From the NCBI GenBank assembly GCA_963765955.1, contig CAVXYA010000009.1, positions 575,869-639,868 of the forward strand: 64,000 nt of DNA. Reading direction: 5' to 3'. The notes under the pieces were generated by a model. It worked only from the letters and a program-made list of their open reading frames with translations. It was not told where the DNA came from and did not search any database. This DNA comes from JAXDMK01 sp963765955. Lineage in GTDB: Bacteria; Actinomycetota; Acidimicrobiia; Acidimicrobiales; AC-14. Each line of letters opens with the position of its first letter. Position 1 is the first letter of the stretch. A program made the position numbers and the translations under genes. Below, in pieces: positions 48,045 to 57,208 of this stretch.

Positions 48045-50906
48045 GTGCCCGCCACCGAGGTGCCGACGGTGGCCGAGCCCGACCCGGACGAGCCCGCCGT
48101 CCGGGCCGACCTCGCGTGGGTCGGCCGCATGCTGAAGGAGTCCCTGGAGCGTCTGGAGGGCCCGGGGTTGTCGACCCTGGTGGACGAGGTCACCGAGGCC
48201 ACCGGCAACCGGTGGCCCGACGGGGACCACCCCCACGGGAGCGACATCGACGGGCGCGATCGCGACGGGAGCGACATCGACGGGAGCGACCGCGACGGTC
48301 CCGCCCCCATCGTCGACCAGTCGGAGAAGTCCGACGCCCGCCTGGCGGCGGTGCTGGCCGGGGTCGACCTGCCCACCGAGATCCTGCTGGTGCGGGCCTT
48401 CTCGGTGTGGTTCCACCTGGCCAACGTGGTGCAGCAGGTCCACCAGGCCCGCCACCTCGAGCGCACGACCGGCCGGGGCGGTCGGCTGGCGGAGGCGGTC
48501 GACCGCATCGAGGCCGAGGGGGTGCCGTCGACCCTCGTCGACGCGGTGGTCCGCCGCCTCGAGCTGCGGCCGGTGCTCACGTCCCACCCCACCCAGGCCG
48601 CCCGCCGCTCGGTGCTGTCGAAGATGCGCCAGGTGGCCGAGCTCCTGCGGGCCCGCCACGAGGCGGGCCCGGCCGACAGGGAGCGGATCGAGCGCCGCTT
48701 CGCCGAAGTGGTCGACCTCCTGTGGCAGACCGACGAGCTGCGCCTGGGCAAGCCGGAGCCGTCGGAGGAGGCCAGCTCGATCCAGTACTACCTGGAGGAG
48801 CTGTTCCGCGACGTCGTCCCCGAGATCCTCGACGACCTCACCCGGGAACTGGCCCGCCTGGGCGTGGAGCTGAGCGCCGGGTCCCGGCCCCTGCGTTTCG
48901 GCACGTGGGTGGGCGGCGACCGGGACGGCAACCCCAACGTCACCGCCCAGGTCACCCTCGACGTCCTCGCCATCCAGCAGGAGCGGGGTATCGCCGACCT
49001 GGTGGCCGCGGTCGACGACCTGGTCCGCGACCTGAGCATCTCCACCCGCATCGTCCCCGTGTCCGAGGCCCTCCTTTCGAGCCTGGCCGAGGACCGCATC
49101 CTCCTGCCCGAGGTCTACGACCGCTCGGTCCGCCTCTACGGCGAGGAGCCCTACCGGCTGAAGTGCGCCTACATCCGCCAACGGCTGGAGAACACCGCCC
49201 GGCGGGCGTCCGACGGCAAACCCCACGCCGACGGGCTCGACTACCGCGACCGGTTCGAGCTCCTGGGCGAGCTGGCGGTGATGGCGACGTCGCTGCGCAC
49301 CAACCGGGGCGGGTCGGCGGCCGCCGGCGTCGTGGCCCGGATGATGCGCACCACCGCCACGTTCGGCCTCCACCTGGCCACCATGGACGTCCGGGAGCAC
49401 GCCGCCAAGCACCACGAGGTGCTGGCCGCCCTGTTCGACGACCTGGAGGACCTGCCCGTCCCCTACGACGGTCTCCGGCGGGCGGAGCGGTCGAAGGTCC
49501 TGTCCCGCGAGCTGGCCAGCCGGCGGCCGCTCATCGGCCCGACCACGGTGCTGCCCGACGGGCCGGCCGCCACCATGGCCACGTTCGGCGCCATCCGCCA
49601 GGCCCTCGACCGCTTCGGCGACGAGATCGTCGAGAGCTACGTGATCTCGATGACGGGCGGGGCCGACGACGTGCTGGCGGCGGCGGTCCTGGCCCGGGAG
49701 GCGGGCCTGGTCGACGTGCGCACCGGCCTGGCCCGGATCGGCTTCGTCCCCCTCCTGGAGACGGTCAACGAGCTGCGCCAGGCGGGGGAGATCCTCGACG
49801 AGCTGCTGAGCGACCCGACCTACCGCCGGCTGGTGGGCCTGCGGGGCGACGTCCAGGAGGTGATGCTGGGGTACTCCGACTCCAACAAGGACGCCGGGAT
49901 CACCACCTCGCAGTGGGAGATCCAGCGGGCCCAGCGCCGCCTGCGCGACGTCGTGCAGCGCCACGGGGTGCTGCTGCGGCTCTTCCACGGGCGGGGGGGC
50001 ACGGTGAGCCGGGGGGGAGGGCCGGCCCACGAGGCCGTCCTGGCCCAGCCCTTCGGCACCCTCGAGGGGCAGATGAAGCTCACCGAGCAGGGCGAGGTCA
50101 TCTCCGAGCGCTACGGCCTGCCCGGACTGGCCCGCCACAACCTGGAGCTCCTGCTGGCGGCGGTGCTGGAGGCGTCGCTGCTCCACCGGGAGTCGAGGCA
50201 GCCGATGGATGTCCTCGACCGGTGGGACGTGGCCATGGACGAGGTGTCCCTGGCCGCCTTCGACGCCTACCGGTCGCTCATGGACGCCCCCGGCCTGGTC
50301 GACTACTTCCTGACGGCCACGCCGGTGACCGAGCTGGCCGACCTCAACATCGGGTCGCGACCGGCGTCCCGGATGGAGGGCGACGGGGGACTGAGCTCGA
50401 TGCGGGCCATCCCCTGGGTCTTCGGCTGGAACCAGTCCCGCCAGATCATCCCCGGCTGGTACGGCCTGGGGGCGGGGCTGGCCGCGGCCCGGGCCGCCGG
50501 CCACGGCGACGTTCTGGACGAGATGCACGAGCACTGGCACTTCTTCCGGGTGTTCGTGTCCAACGTGGAGATGACGCTGGCCAAGACCGACATGGGGCTG
50601 GCCCGCCACTACGTGCGGTCGCTCGTCGATCCCGACCTGCACCACCTCTTCGACGAGATCCGTGCAGAGCACGAGCGGACGGTGGAGGAGGTGCTGAGGC
50701 TGACAGGGGAGCGGCGCCTGCTCGACCGTCAGCCCGAGCTGCAACGGGCCCTCGACGTTCGCCAGGCCTACCTCGACCCACTGAGCCGGCTGCAGGTGAG
50801 CCTGCTGGGCCGGCTGCGGGCGGCCGACAGCCCCCCGCCCATGCTCCGCCGGGCGCTGCTGCTGACGGTGAACGGCATCGCCGCCGGCCTTCGGAACACC
50901 GGATAG
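48045..50906 (+). CDS. ppc: Phosphoenolpyruvate carboxylase
   Basis: 953 residues, GTG start. Makes oxaloacetate from PEP and bicarbonate to refill the citric acid cycle. Active-site regions are LTSHPTQAARRSVLSKM (catalytic His), GGDRDGNPNVTAQVTL, GYSDSNKDAGITTSQWE, LFHGRGGTVSRGGGPAH and IPWVFGWNQSRQIIPGWYG; the C-terminus is the typical RNTG. A Gly-Asp repeat insertion (GSDIDGRDRDGSDIDGSDRD) sits near residue 65. The start is uncertain: a 17-bp direct repeat (48013-48029, 48044-48060) precedes it, and an ATG at 47990 in another frame could be the true start after an indel. Confidence 0.95.
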   Translation: MPATEVPTVAEPDPDEPAVRADLAWVGRMLKESLERLEGPGLSTLVDEVTEATGNRWPDGDHPHGSDIDGRDRDGSDIDGSDRDGPAPIVDQSEKSDARLAAVLAGVDLPTEILLVRAFSVWFHLANVVQQVHQARHLERTTGRGGRLAEAVDRIEAEGVPSTLVDAVVRRLELRPVLTSHPTQAARRSVLSKMRQVAELLRARHEAGPADRERIERRFAEVVDLLWQTDELRLGKPEPSEEASSIQYYLEELFRDVVPEILDDLTRELARLGVELSAGSRPLRFGTWVGGDRDGNPNVTAQVTLDVLAIQQERGIADLVAAVDDLVRDLSISTRIVPVSEALLSSLAEDRILLPEVYDRSVRLYGEEPYRLKCAYIRQRLENTARRASDGKPHADGLDYRDRFELLGELAVMATSLRTNRGGSAAAGVVARMMRTTATFGLHLATMDVREHAAKHHEVLAALFDDLEDLPVPYDGLRRAERSKVLSRELASRRPLIGPTTVLPDGPAATMATFGAIRQALDRFGDEIVESYVISMTGGADDVLAAAVLAREAGLVDVRTGLARIGFVPLLETVNELRQAGEILDELLSDPTYRRLVGLRGDVQEVMLGYSDSNKDAGITTSQWEIQRAQRRLRDVVQRHGVLLRLFHGRGGTVSRGGGPAHEAVLAQPFGTLEGQMKLTEQGEVISERYGLPGLARHNLELLLAAVLEASLLHRESRQPMDVLDRWDVAMDEVSLAAFDAYRSLMDAPGLVDYFLTATPVTELADLNIGSRPASRMEGDGGLSSMRAIPWVFGWNQSRQIIPGWYGLGAGLAAARAAGHGDVLDEMHEHWHFFRVFVSNVEMTLAKTDMGLARHYVRSLVDPDLHHLFDEIRAEHERTVEEVLRLTGERRLLDRQPELQRALDVRQAYLDPLSRLQVSLLGRLRAADSPPPMLRRALLLTVNGIAAGLRNTG

Positions 50907-50968
50907 GGGCGTCCGAGTAGGGGCAACCCCGGATCGCCACGTAGGCGGCGCGCCGGTATCGTCGGGCC

Positions 50969-51361
50969 ATGGTGTTCCGCCGGGCCGCCGACGTGGTGGC
51001 CTTGTCGCATCTGAGCATGATCGGGTTCCTGCTGGTCGGCGGCTTCGTCGCCCGCCGCCACCCACGGGTCACCCGGGCCCACCTGGTCACCCTCGCCGGC
51101 ACCGGCGCGGTCTACGTCGCCGGGCGAGACTGCCCGCTCACGACCTGGGAGAAGGGCCTCCGCCAGCTGGCCGGCGACGAGGTCTACCGGGGCGGCTACC
51201 TCGAGCACTACCTCGTGTCACCGTTCCACCCGGCGGGCATGAACTCGGCCATCGGCCTCGCCTTCGTCGGCGTGGTGGTGGCCGCCACCACCCTCGGCTA
51301 CCGCGACCGCCTCATCCGCCGGTCGACCCCGCAGCAGCCTTCCGCCCCCGCCGGCGGCTAG
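50969..51361 (+). CDS. DUF2784 membrane protein
   Basis: 130 residues. Three membrane helices; DUF2784 motifs are ALSHLSMIGFLLVGGFVA, AGRDCPLTTWEKGLRQLAG (conserved CPLT) and GGYLEHYLVSPFHPAG. The function of the family is unknown. It converges with the next membrane protein gene, their ends overlapping by 4 bp. Confidence 0.85.
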   Translation: MVFRRAADVVALSHLSMIGFLLVGGFVARRHPRVTRAHLVTLAGTGAVYVAGRDCPLTTWEKGLRQLAGDEVYRGGYLEHYLVSPFHPAGMNSAIGLAFVGVVVAATTLGYRDRLIRRSTPQQPSAPAGG

Positions 51362-51775
51362 CTCGTCATTCGCCGGATCTCATGGGCGCAGTGCAGGACG
51401 AGGGCGGCCACGAACAACGCCAGCACGAGGAGAGAGACAACGGCGGCAACTGGCGACCCGTACTGGTCCGGGATGTTGCTCACCGAATCCCCGGCCGTGG
51501 GCCCCACGTGGACGAGCACGATGAACAGCGCGGCGCCGCCGGCGAGCAACGCCCAGAACCGGGCGCCGACGCGGCGCCGACGGGAGAGGAGCAGTCCCGG
51601 CCCCGATCACCGGGTAGACGAACAGGCTGGCGCTGAACGGGTTGAACCCGCCGCTGAGGGGCCAGCCGGTGACGCCCCGCACGACGTGGTCGACATGGTG
51701 GGCGATGCTCAGACCGGTGATGACCAGCACCAGCCGGTACCCGACCGCGGTCAGGCCGGCGGACCGGGACGGCAA
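51358..51775 (-). CDS. Four-helix membrane protein, one frame break
   Basis: About 138 residues joined across a +1 break near 51595. Helices: YRLVLVITGLSIAHHVDHVV, FSASLFVYPVIGAG, LLAGGAALFIVLVHVGPTAG and AAVVSLLVLALFVAALVLHC. The HHVDHVVRG segment carries three histidines at a helix end. The TTG start at 51775 follows the stop of the upstream gene by one base. Unknown function. Confidence 0.6.
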
Positions 51776-51776
51776 C

Positions 51777-52277
51777 TCACCACTTCCATGTGCCGGCGAG
51801 TCCCTCGCGCACGGACGCCGCGTATCCCTCGAGGGCACCCAGTCGCTCCTCCGGGTTCAGCTTCATCTCCGAGGAACGGACGAACCAGGCCGCAGCCCCG
51901 GTGTCTCGTCGGGCCTTGATGACGGCGAACACCGACTCGATGACGTAGACGTCGGCGACGCCTACCGTCTCCAGGCCGGCCAGCAGCTCGCTGAACTGAA
52001 CCGGCGTCGACGGCCCGCCCGCTTTCGGCCGGGGTGATTGGCGCTTCCACGCCATGCTCAGCCTCTGGCGCATCGACGTGGTGAGGCCGTCGAGGACGCC
52101 CAGCAGCTCCTCCGGGGACAGCGGCGAGCCACCGCTTCGGACCATCCACGCCGCGCTCCCGTTCTCGGCCCGGACCTTGAGGAGGGCGAACACGGACTCG
52201 ATTCGCATTCCGTCGCCGATCGTCGTGGTGCCGTAGCCGGCCAACAGCACGCTGAACGGTATGGGCTCCTCAGCCAC
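51777..52277 (-). CDS. Hypothetical protein made of two copies of one domain
   Basis: 166 residues from the GTG at 52277. Two halves of about 75 residues align: FSVLLAGYGTTTIGDGMRIE with FSELLAGLETVGVADVYVIE; SVFALLKVRAENGSAAWMVR with SVFAVIKARRDTGAAAWFVR; SPEELLGVLDGLTTSMRQRL with NPEERLGALEGYAASVREGL. No membrane helix. The regular strand-helix pattern suggests a small binding or dimer domain. Translationally coupled to the membrane protein downstream, so they may interact. Confidence 0.65.
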   Translation of the reverse strand: MAEEPIPFSVLLAGYGTTTIGDGMRIESVFALLKVRAENGSAAWMVRSGGSPLSPEELLGVLDGLTTSMRQRLSMAWKRQSPRPKAGGPSTPVQFSELLAGLETVGVADVYVIESVFAVIKARRDTGAAAWFVRSSEMKLNPEERLGALEGYAASVREGLAGTWKW

Positions 52278-52335
52278 TCGTTGCGTCCTCCACAACACCC
52301 ACGGGCGGGGAACCTACTGGCTCCGAGGCCGCGGC

Positions 52336-53025
52336 TCAGATTGCTCGGGCGACGTACTGGGCCTGGAAGCCGTCCGGGGAGTAGTCCGCCCGCTCGATCC
52401 GGAAGCCGCATCGCTCGATCATGGGCTCGAGAAGCCAGGTGTAGGTGGAGTGCTCGTCACGGACGTGCTCCTCGAGGTCACTGCGGCTCCACTCGCCATC
52501 GTGTGTTGGAGTGGCCGGGAGCGATGCACACCACGCCTCGATGCGCTCCTCCGCGTCCGAAGGGTCGAACGAGTACACGATGTCCCAGAGCCGCAGCAGC
52601 CCGCCGGGACGGACGATGCGGCGCATGTTCTCGAGCGCCACCGACTTCCAGAAGTCCGGGAGGTGGTGAAGGGCCCACCGGGAATACACGACGTCGGCCG
52701 GATGCCCGCGGTGCTCGTAGGAGATGAACCCGGCTCGTACGACCTCGATGTTCGAGAGACCCGAAGCCGCCACCTTGGTCCGCAGCCGCGCCAGCATGAC
52801 CGGCGAGATGTCGACGGCGACCACCCGGGCGCAGATTCGGGCGACCGCCAGGGCGAACTGCCCGGTACCGGCGCCCAGGTCGACCACCTCCGACCGATCG
52901 TCGAGGCCCAGCTCGACGAGGAGCGCGACCTCGTCAGACGCCCTCGCGTCTTCCTTCTCGTCGTAGCGAGCAACGTGGTCGACGTCCAGGTTCTCTCGGC
53001 CCGCGCCGGCCAACTCGTCGAGCAC
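52336..53025 (-). CDS. SAM-dependent class I methyltransferase
   Basis: 229 residues from the GTG at 53025; the frame is open upstream to 53193 but that part looks non-coding. Rossmann motifs: VVDLGAGTGQFALAVARI (SAM binding), VVAVDISPVMLARLR, VYSRWALHHLPDFWKSVALE, and MRRIVRPGGLLRLWDIVYSF. The C-terminal FRIERADYSPDGFQAQYVAR is typical of Methyltransf_11/25 proteins. Acceptor unknown. It is the last high-GC gene before the accessory region. Confidence 0.85.
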   Translation of the reverse strand: MLDELAGAGRENLDVDHVARYDEKEDARASDEVALLVELGLDDRSEVVDLGAGTGQFALAVARICARVVAVDISPVMLARLRTKVAASGLSNIEVVRAGFISYEHRGHPADVVYSRWALHHLPDFWKSVALENMRRIVRPGGLLRLWDIVYSFDPSDAEERIEAWCASLPATPTHDGEWSRSDLEEHVRDEHSTYTWLLEPMIERCGFRIERADYSPDGFQAQYVARAI

Positions 53026-53416
53026 CCATCCTCGATGTGGCGACGAGCGCGTAGGTCCAGACACGACCCCAGCCTTGCACCCACCATCACCATCAGCCGG
53101 CGATTGCTGTGCGAAGGGGAACGGCCGCGGCGGCCGGCACCAGCCAGGTTGCCAGAAGAGCGGCGGCACGACCACGGGCAGATCGCCAGCCAAACTGCCG
53201 GGTCGTTATGCATCACTCGGGTGAGGAGATTCGCGGCGTGGCAGCCGTCCGGTAACGGCACCTATGCGCCCCTCCTGGCTGCACCCTAAACACTCAGAGC
53301 TACGGAGCACTCCCTTGCCAAGCGCAAGAGAGGTGGTTATCCTCTGGCTAGCGTTACCAACTAATCCATCCAGGGTTATCTCGCAACTCAAGACTGACCT
53401 GTAGACTTTGGGTCTT

Positions 53417-54086
53417 ATGCCCCCGACTCAAAGTATCCAGCTGGAATCGATCGTCGCCGATTGGCCGAAATGTCCCTGCGGGTACGAACCACTAGCTGCG
53501 AGGATCATGTCTAGGGCTGGACTTACAGCGTTTCCCCGAGCCGAGGTGTTCTGGTACCTAGTTAGTGCAGCGATGCGGGTAGACGCTGCGCACCGCCTGA
53601 TTGAGCACGCCCGAGACCGCCTCGATCACTACAGCCCAAGCTCCGACTGGTCCGAGCCACTGGATTTGACCAGTGATGTCCAATTGGCAGTAGTCGCACT
53701 TCACCGCTCTCTACAGATGGCTCGACCGTCGAGCGGCTCGTCTCTACCAACCGGCTGGCCGAAGCGTGCTCGCGTGGCCACGACGCCTTGAGCGAAAGCG
53801 TGTGGCAATACGACAACTGCGTAATGCACATGAGCACATAGAGGATCGCGCTGCAGGCAAGTTGGGGCCCTCCGGCAAAGTAAATATTCAGGAAGCTCAC
53901 TCGTTCTTTACTGCCTCGCGATATGGCAAAGAGCTGCTCGAACACCGACGAATTCGATATCGACAATGGAAACTGTCGGTCGATGACGAGGTCACCAGGC
54001 TACTGATGGAATTGCGTGAGCATCTCTGGAATGTCTGGCTTCAATTGGAGTCCCGACACGAGAGCGCGGTTAGGGGGCGAATCTAG
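53417..54086 (+). CDS. Hypothetical helical protein, probably one gene with a frame break; start of accessory region
   Basis: ATG 53417 opens QSIQLESIVADWPKCPCGYE, VFWYLVSAAMRVDAAHRLIE and SDVQLAVVALHRSLQMA. The frame then fails near 53750 and continues by +1 as RRLERKRVAIRQLRNAHEHI, EDRAAGKLGPSG and SVDDEVTRLLMELREHLW. Joined it is about 220 residues, nearly all helix. The RQLRNAHEHIEDR segment loosely recalls HEPN-like RxxxxH helices, but this is not firm. GC is clearly lower than in the preceding genes, suggesting transfer. Confidence 0.45.
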
Positions 54087-54389
54087 GTGAGTCGAGTCGG
54101 GCGGCGGAGCGCGTCGCCCATCCGAAACTACCGTCCGAGCATCCATCACGACCAGCTGCCCGCCGAGAATGGCCAAGGCGTTGAGCGTACCCGGGGGAGG
54201 CACTTCCGCAGGCTCGACGGGATTGGTTTGCCACGCCACGTTCCCGGCCGCTGATCCGACACCATGCTCGATGAAGGTGCGCCAAGGTCATGGTGGCCGG
54301 GGAAGCAACAGGGTCCTCGAAGCCGCTCGAGCAGCGTTCATTCCGACCGGCCAGCGCGACGCCTCAACCTCCACAACTGATTCCATCAC

Positions 54390-54454
54390 GCCCCCTGCTC
54401 GTCGAGCCCGCCAACCCCGACCTCATCCTGCCCGGCCAGCTCTTCACCGTCCCG
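54390..54454 (+). repeat. 65-bp LysM-remnant repeat, left copy
   Basis: Matches 57934-57998 at 62 of 65 positions, same orientation. It encodes the LysM-type segment PANPDLILPGQLF. In the left locus it precedes the 28-bp repeat at 54531; in the right locus it follows it. Confidence 0.85.
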
Positions 54455-54530
54455 GCCGCGCGCGACACGGCCGACCCCGGGCAAGCTCCCAACGAAATCT
54501 CGGTCCTCCTCGGATCGGTCGCCTCCCTAC

Positions 54531-54558
54531 TGGGTCGTGCTGATCGACGCCAACCGCC
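54531..54558 (+). repeat. 28-bp LysM-remnant repeat, left copy
   Basis: Exact match to 57909-57936, encoding WVVLIDANR. The order of the two repeats is permuted relative to the right-hand locus, as expected if the left copy is the junction between two tandem LysM domains. Confidence 0.85.
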
Positions 54559-54589
54559 GGCCACTAGCGTTCCCGAGGTCGGCGAGAAC

Positions 54590-55147
54590 CTACAGGCTCA
54601 GCATTAATGGCCCCTCGCGGCGCAGTAGCTTTTCCACCTCTCGAGGTTCGACCACGATCGAGGGCGGGGAATCGGACACTAGTGTGAGCGAGCGGACCAC
54701 AGACACAGCAAGAGCTCGGATACGCTGAGATATCTCGTCGGTCGCCCTGGACGACTCAGTAAGCAATGGGGTGAAGACATCTGAGATATCGAGCACATGA
54801 CGGCGTCTGACGTCTTCGGGCATCGCGTTCGCGCCGCCAACGACGATTGGGAAGATGAGCGGCGCACCTACTTCACTACGTTTTTCCCGCTCAGAGAATG
54901 TCACCCACTCAGCGACGTTCCACGACGACTGGAAGTAGCGCGGGGTCAAGAAGGTCAGCAGGACCTTGGACGAGGACAGCGCTTCCTGAAGAGCAATCGG
55001 CCACTCGGCACCGAGCTCGATCTCACGCTGATCGAAGAAGATCCTTGGCTCCCATGCCAACATTAGGGACAACTGAGAAGAAAACAATTGCACTATCGTC
55101 TGGACAGACTGGACGAGGTCGGAGGAATGAGAATAGCTGACGAACAC
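54590..55147 (-). CDS. TIR-domain protein (TIR-B) of the TIR-ATPase-TIR operon
   Basis: 185 residues from the GTG at 55147; the frame is open upstream (RPSADEHRYDVF), so the true start may include the YDVFVSYSH strand. TIR features: FVSYSHSSD, PRIFFDQREIELGAEWPIAL (BB-loop area), LSSSKVLLTFLTPRYFQSSW, and WNVAEW, where the Glu (residue 80) aligns with the catalytic Glu of NAD-cleaving TIRs. The C-terminal 90 residues (VFTPLLTESSRATDEISQRI) are unassigned. It is 37 bp from the ATPase gene and paralogous to TIR-A. Possible NADase effector or signal enzyme. Confidence 0.82.
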   Translation of the reverse strand: MFVSYSHSSDLVQSVQTIVQLFSSQLSLMLAWEPRIFFDQREIELGAEWPIALQEALSSSKVLLTFLTPRYFQSSWNVAEWVTFSEREKRSEVGAPLIFPIVVGGANAMPEDVRRRHVLDISDVFTPLLTESSRATDEISQRIRALAVSVVRSLTLVSDSPPSIVVEPREVEKLLRREGPLMLSL

Positions 55148-55184
55148 ATCGTACCGATGCTCATCGGCCGAAGGGCGCCGATGC

Positions 55185-56108
55185 TCATCCGGTGAAGCTG
55201 GGGCCGTTAAGTGGAGAGTCGAGCGCGACGTCGTTGAGTTCGTTCTCCAGCACCCGCGCTATCTGGCTGAATGCAAACCCCATGCCGACTGGATCAGTCG
55301 TTCCTTGCTCGACCACCGCGAGGCGCTCGCCGAACGAGAAGTACTCGATGTTCGGGATCTTGATCCGTTGGAGGAAATCGGTAGCGTCAATGCCCCGAGG
55401 CAGCCAGTCCTTGAAGAACTCGTCGAACTCCGCTGCAATCCGGCGAATCCAGGTCTGCGACTCGCGGAACTCGGAAACCCCGAAGCGCGACGGCACCGGT
55501 ATCACCGCAAGCTGCATTCGAGTGAACGGGAGCGCCTGCCGGGCCCGCCGGGCGTACCGCATCACGTCGCGTACGCCAAGCAGGCTCTGCTCGTTGGCGG
55601 TGAACATAGCCACAACCACATCTGGCAGCTGAATCGTGCAGATCCCGCCCGAGTCGCTGAGACCGGTGCGGCTGTCAACCAAGACGAAGTCGAACTCCGC
55701 CTTCCACTCCTCACGCAGCGCTTCGAGGCGGTGACCACCGCCCCTCCGGAAGAAGCGGGGCCAGTTGAAGTGTTCGAGAGCCCGAGAGTATCCCTCAGGA
55801 TCGTTGCCGCGGCCGCTGGGGAGGAGCACCAGATTGTGAGCACTCGCGATCCGGACGGAGAGGCAGTAGCTCGGGAAAGGTGACACCTGGCCTTCTTCGA
55901 TGTCCGCGAGCATGGTCAGCAAGCCGACCCCATCGCCCTCGATCTCCGCGTACTGCTTGAAGTACCGCTCGATGCCCGGAGCCTCGAGATCCCAGTCGAC
56001 GACCAGCACCTTTCGTCCCTCGCTCGCAAGGACGTAAGCGATGTTGGCCAGCGCCATGCTCCTGCCAACCCCGCCCTTGTAGGAGTAGAAGGTGATGATC
56101 GTTCCCAT
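55185..56108 (-). CDS. ParA/MinD-like ATPase with KGGVGR variant P-loop
   Basis: 307 residues. Opens IITFYSYKGGVGRSMALANI: a deviant Walker A with Lys11 kept and the P-loop Lys replaced by Arg16. Then VLVVDWDLEAPGIERYF (Walker A'), FDFVLVDSRTGLSDSGG (Walker B region), VVVAMFTANEQSLLGVRDVM and LQRIKIPNIEYFSFGERLAV. NCBI names related proteins KGGVGR-motif variant ATPases, as I recall. Its ATG overlaps the TIR-A stop and TIR-B follows, so all three are cotranslated. It probably positions or gates the TIR proteins; mechanism unknown. Confidence 0.88.
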   Translation of the reverse strand: MGTIITFYSYKGGVGRSMALANIAYVLASEGRKVLVVDWDLEAPGIERYFKQYAEIEGDGVGLLTMLADIEEGQVSPFPSYCLSVRIASAHNLVLLPSGRGNDPEGYSRALEHFNWPRFFRRGGGHRLEALREEWKAEFDFVLVDSRTGLSDSGGICTIQLPDVVVAMFTANEQSLLGVRDVMRYARRARQALPFTRMQLAVIPVPSRFGVSEFRESQTWIRRIAAEFDEFFKDWLPRGIDATDFLQRIKIPNIEYFSFGERLAVVEQGTTDPVGMGFAFSQIARVLENELNDVALDSPLNGPSFTG

Positions 56109-56717
56109 CAGTCGCTGAACCTCGGCGGTCGTCGCTGGGTTCGCTTCTGACGCAGCAACTTCCGGAAGCCGTCGACTGCCTCATCGGGCCACGTCGCCTG
56201 CCATTTCGGCGCCGCCTTGATAGCCCGGGTGATACCGGATGCGTGAGCCGCGACTTGTTGCTGAAGGCGCTCCACGGTTTCCCCGTTGGGACTCATTCGC
56301 GTCAAGAAGCAGCTCTGAAGGTCGATCCTCTGGATCGATTGGAGTGACTTCGGAAGGTGCTTCGGATCCGAGTCGTGAATGGCGGCAGGAACCACCAAGC
56401 GCGTCGTCGTCGTGCCGCCGACGAGACCGGCGCTCTTCGCGAGCAAGAATGTGGGCAAGCTCTTCAACACACCAAGCGCTTGAGAAGTAATCGCCGGCCC
56501 AAAGCGGCAGCAAGATCCGGGACTGGGACAATGCCTTGCCTAACGCCGTCGGCCAGTCGCTTCCCACTTCAATCTGACGGTCGACAAAGATCTGAGGCCG
56601 CTTACGAAGCTCTTGACCGACGTGAAGGTCGATGAGCCGCAGGAAGTGCTGCTCGAGCCAGTAGACGGTCTCGCTGTGCCACCGATAGCTCACAAAGATG
56701 TCGTACTTGTAAGGCAT
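56108..56717 (-). CDS. TIR-domain protein (TIR-A) of the TIR-ATPase-TIR operon, one frame break
   Basis: About 203 residues from the ATG at 56717. MPYKYDIFVSYRWHSETVYW, PQIFVDRQIEVGSDWPTALG, LSQSRILLPLWAGDYFSSAW, then WCVEELAHILAREER with Glu86 at the NADase catalytic position. A +1 break near 56440 leads into VGGTTTTRLVVPAAIHDSDP, PKSLQSIQRIDLQSCFLTRM and a C-terminal helix ending PPRFSD. The stop overlaps the ATPase start (ATGA). First gene of the operon; no promoter was pinpointed upstream. Confidence 0.82.
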
Positions 56718-57031
56718 TCTCTCGCGACTCCGTCGGTCGCGATCGAGGCTACACGCGAAGGGCCTCATCCTCGCTCCGAGGGAACGATGCCGCGTGCGGT
56801 GCCCGCGGCACAATCTCGCGACGGGCGAGCAGCGCACGTGCCGTGTTCGGCGTCTCGCAAGGGATACCACGATGGGATCGCCAAACTCCGTCGAGATGCG
56901 ACCTCTCCGGGTGGAAAAGGGTATGGCGCCCAGTATCGCTTGGCGCGGCCGATGGGTCAGTGGGCGTCCCACGGCGGGGCAACGACTGCCATCGGGGTGA
57001 CATCGATAGCCCGCTCAGCGATCAGGGCAGA
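56718..57031. other. Upstream region of the TIR operon, no gene seen
   Basis: I see no convincing gene on either strand. The stretch close to the TIR-A start (56718-56790) should hold the operon promoter, but no clear -35/-10 pair could be chosen. Confidence 0.4.
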
Positions 57032-57095
57032 GCGCCAGGGGGCCAGCCCGGCCCCGGCGGGAGGGGGCGGCCGACCCCTGGCGATGTTGGGCTCG
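57032..57095 (+). repeat. 64-bp inverted repeat, left arm
   Basis: From GCGCCAGGG to GGGCTCG this matches the reverse complement of 58396-58458 with two substitutions and three one-base gaps in G/C runs. The arms are 1.3 kb apart and enclose the TIR/LysM fragments and the HTH gene. No transposase lies between them. Confidence 0.85.
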
Positions 57096-57208
57096 GATCA
57101 CGCCGGGCGACCCGTCTCCATGGTGGGTGGCGCCTTCGCCGGTCCCGGGCCCGCCTTCGCCCAAGCCCCCGCGCCGGGCGTCATCGACCTCTCAGCGGAG
57201 TCAGCGCA

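Larger units (their letters stand above)
54087..54589. other. Degraded region with LysM-domain remnants
   Basis: No intact gene. Two fragments of a LysM-like domain are readable: LLVEPANPDLILPGQLFTVP (54393-54454) and the start of a second copy (54531-54558). A 15-bp sequence GGCCGCTGATCCGAC at 54246-54260 also recurs at 58023. The rest shows no gene on either strand. Confidence 0.5.

Noticed and set aside
57032..57095. 64-bp repeat as a conserved coding motif
   Set aside because: The two arms lie on opposite strands and neither sits in a convincing reading frame, so a shared protein domain is unlikely.
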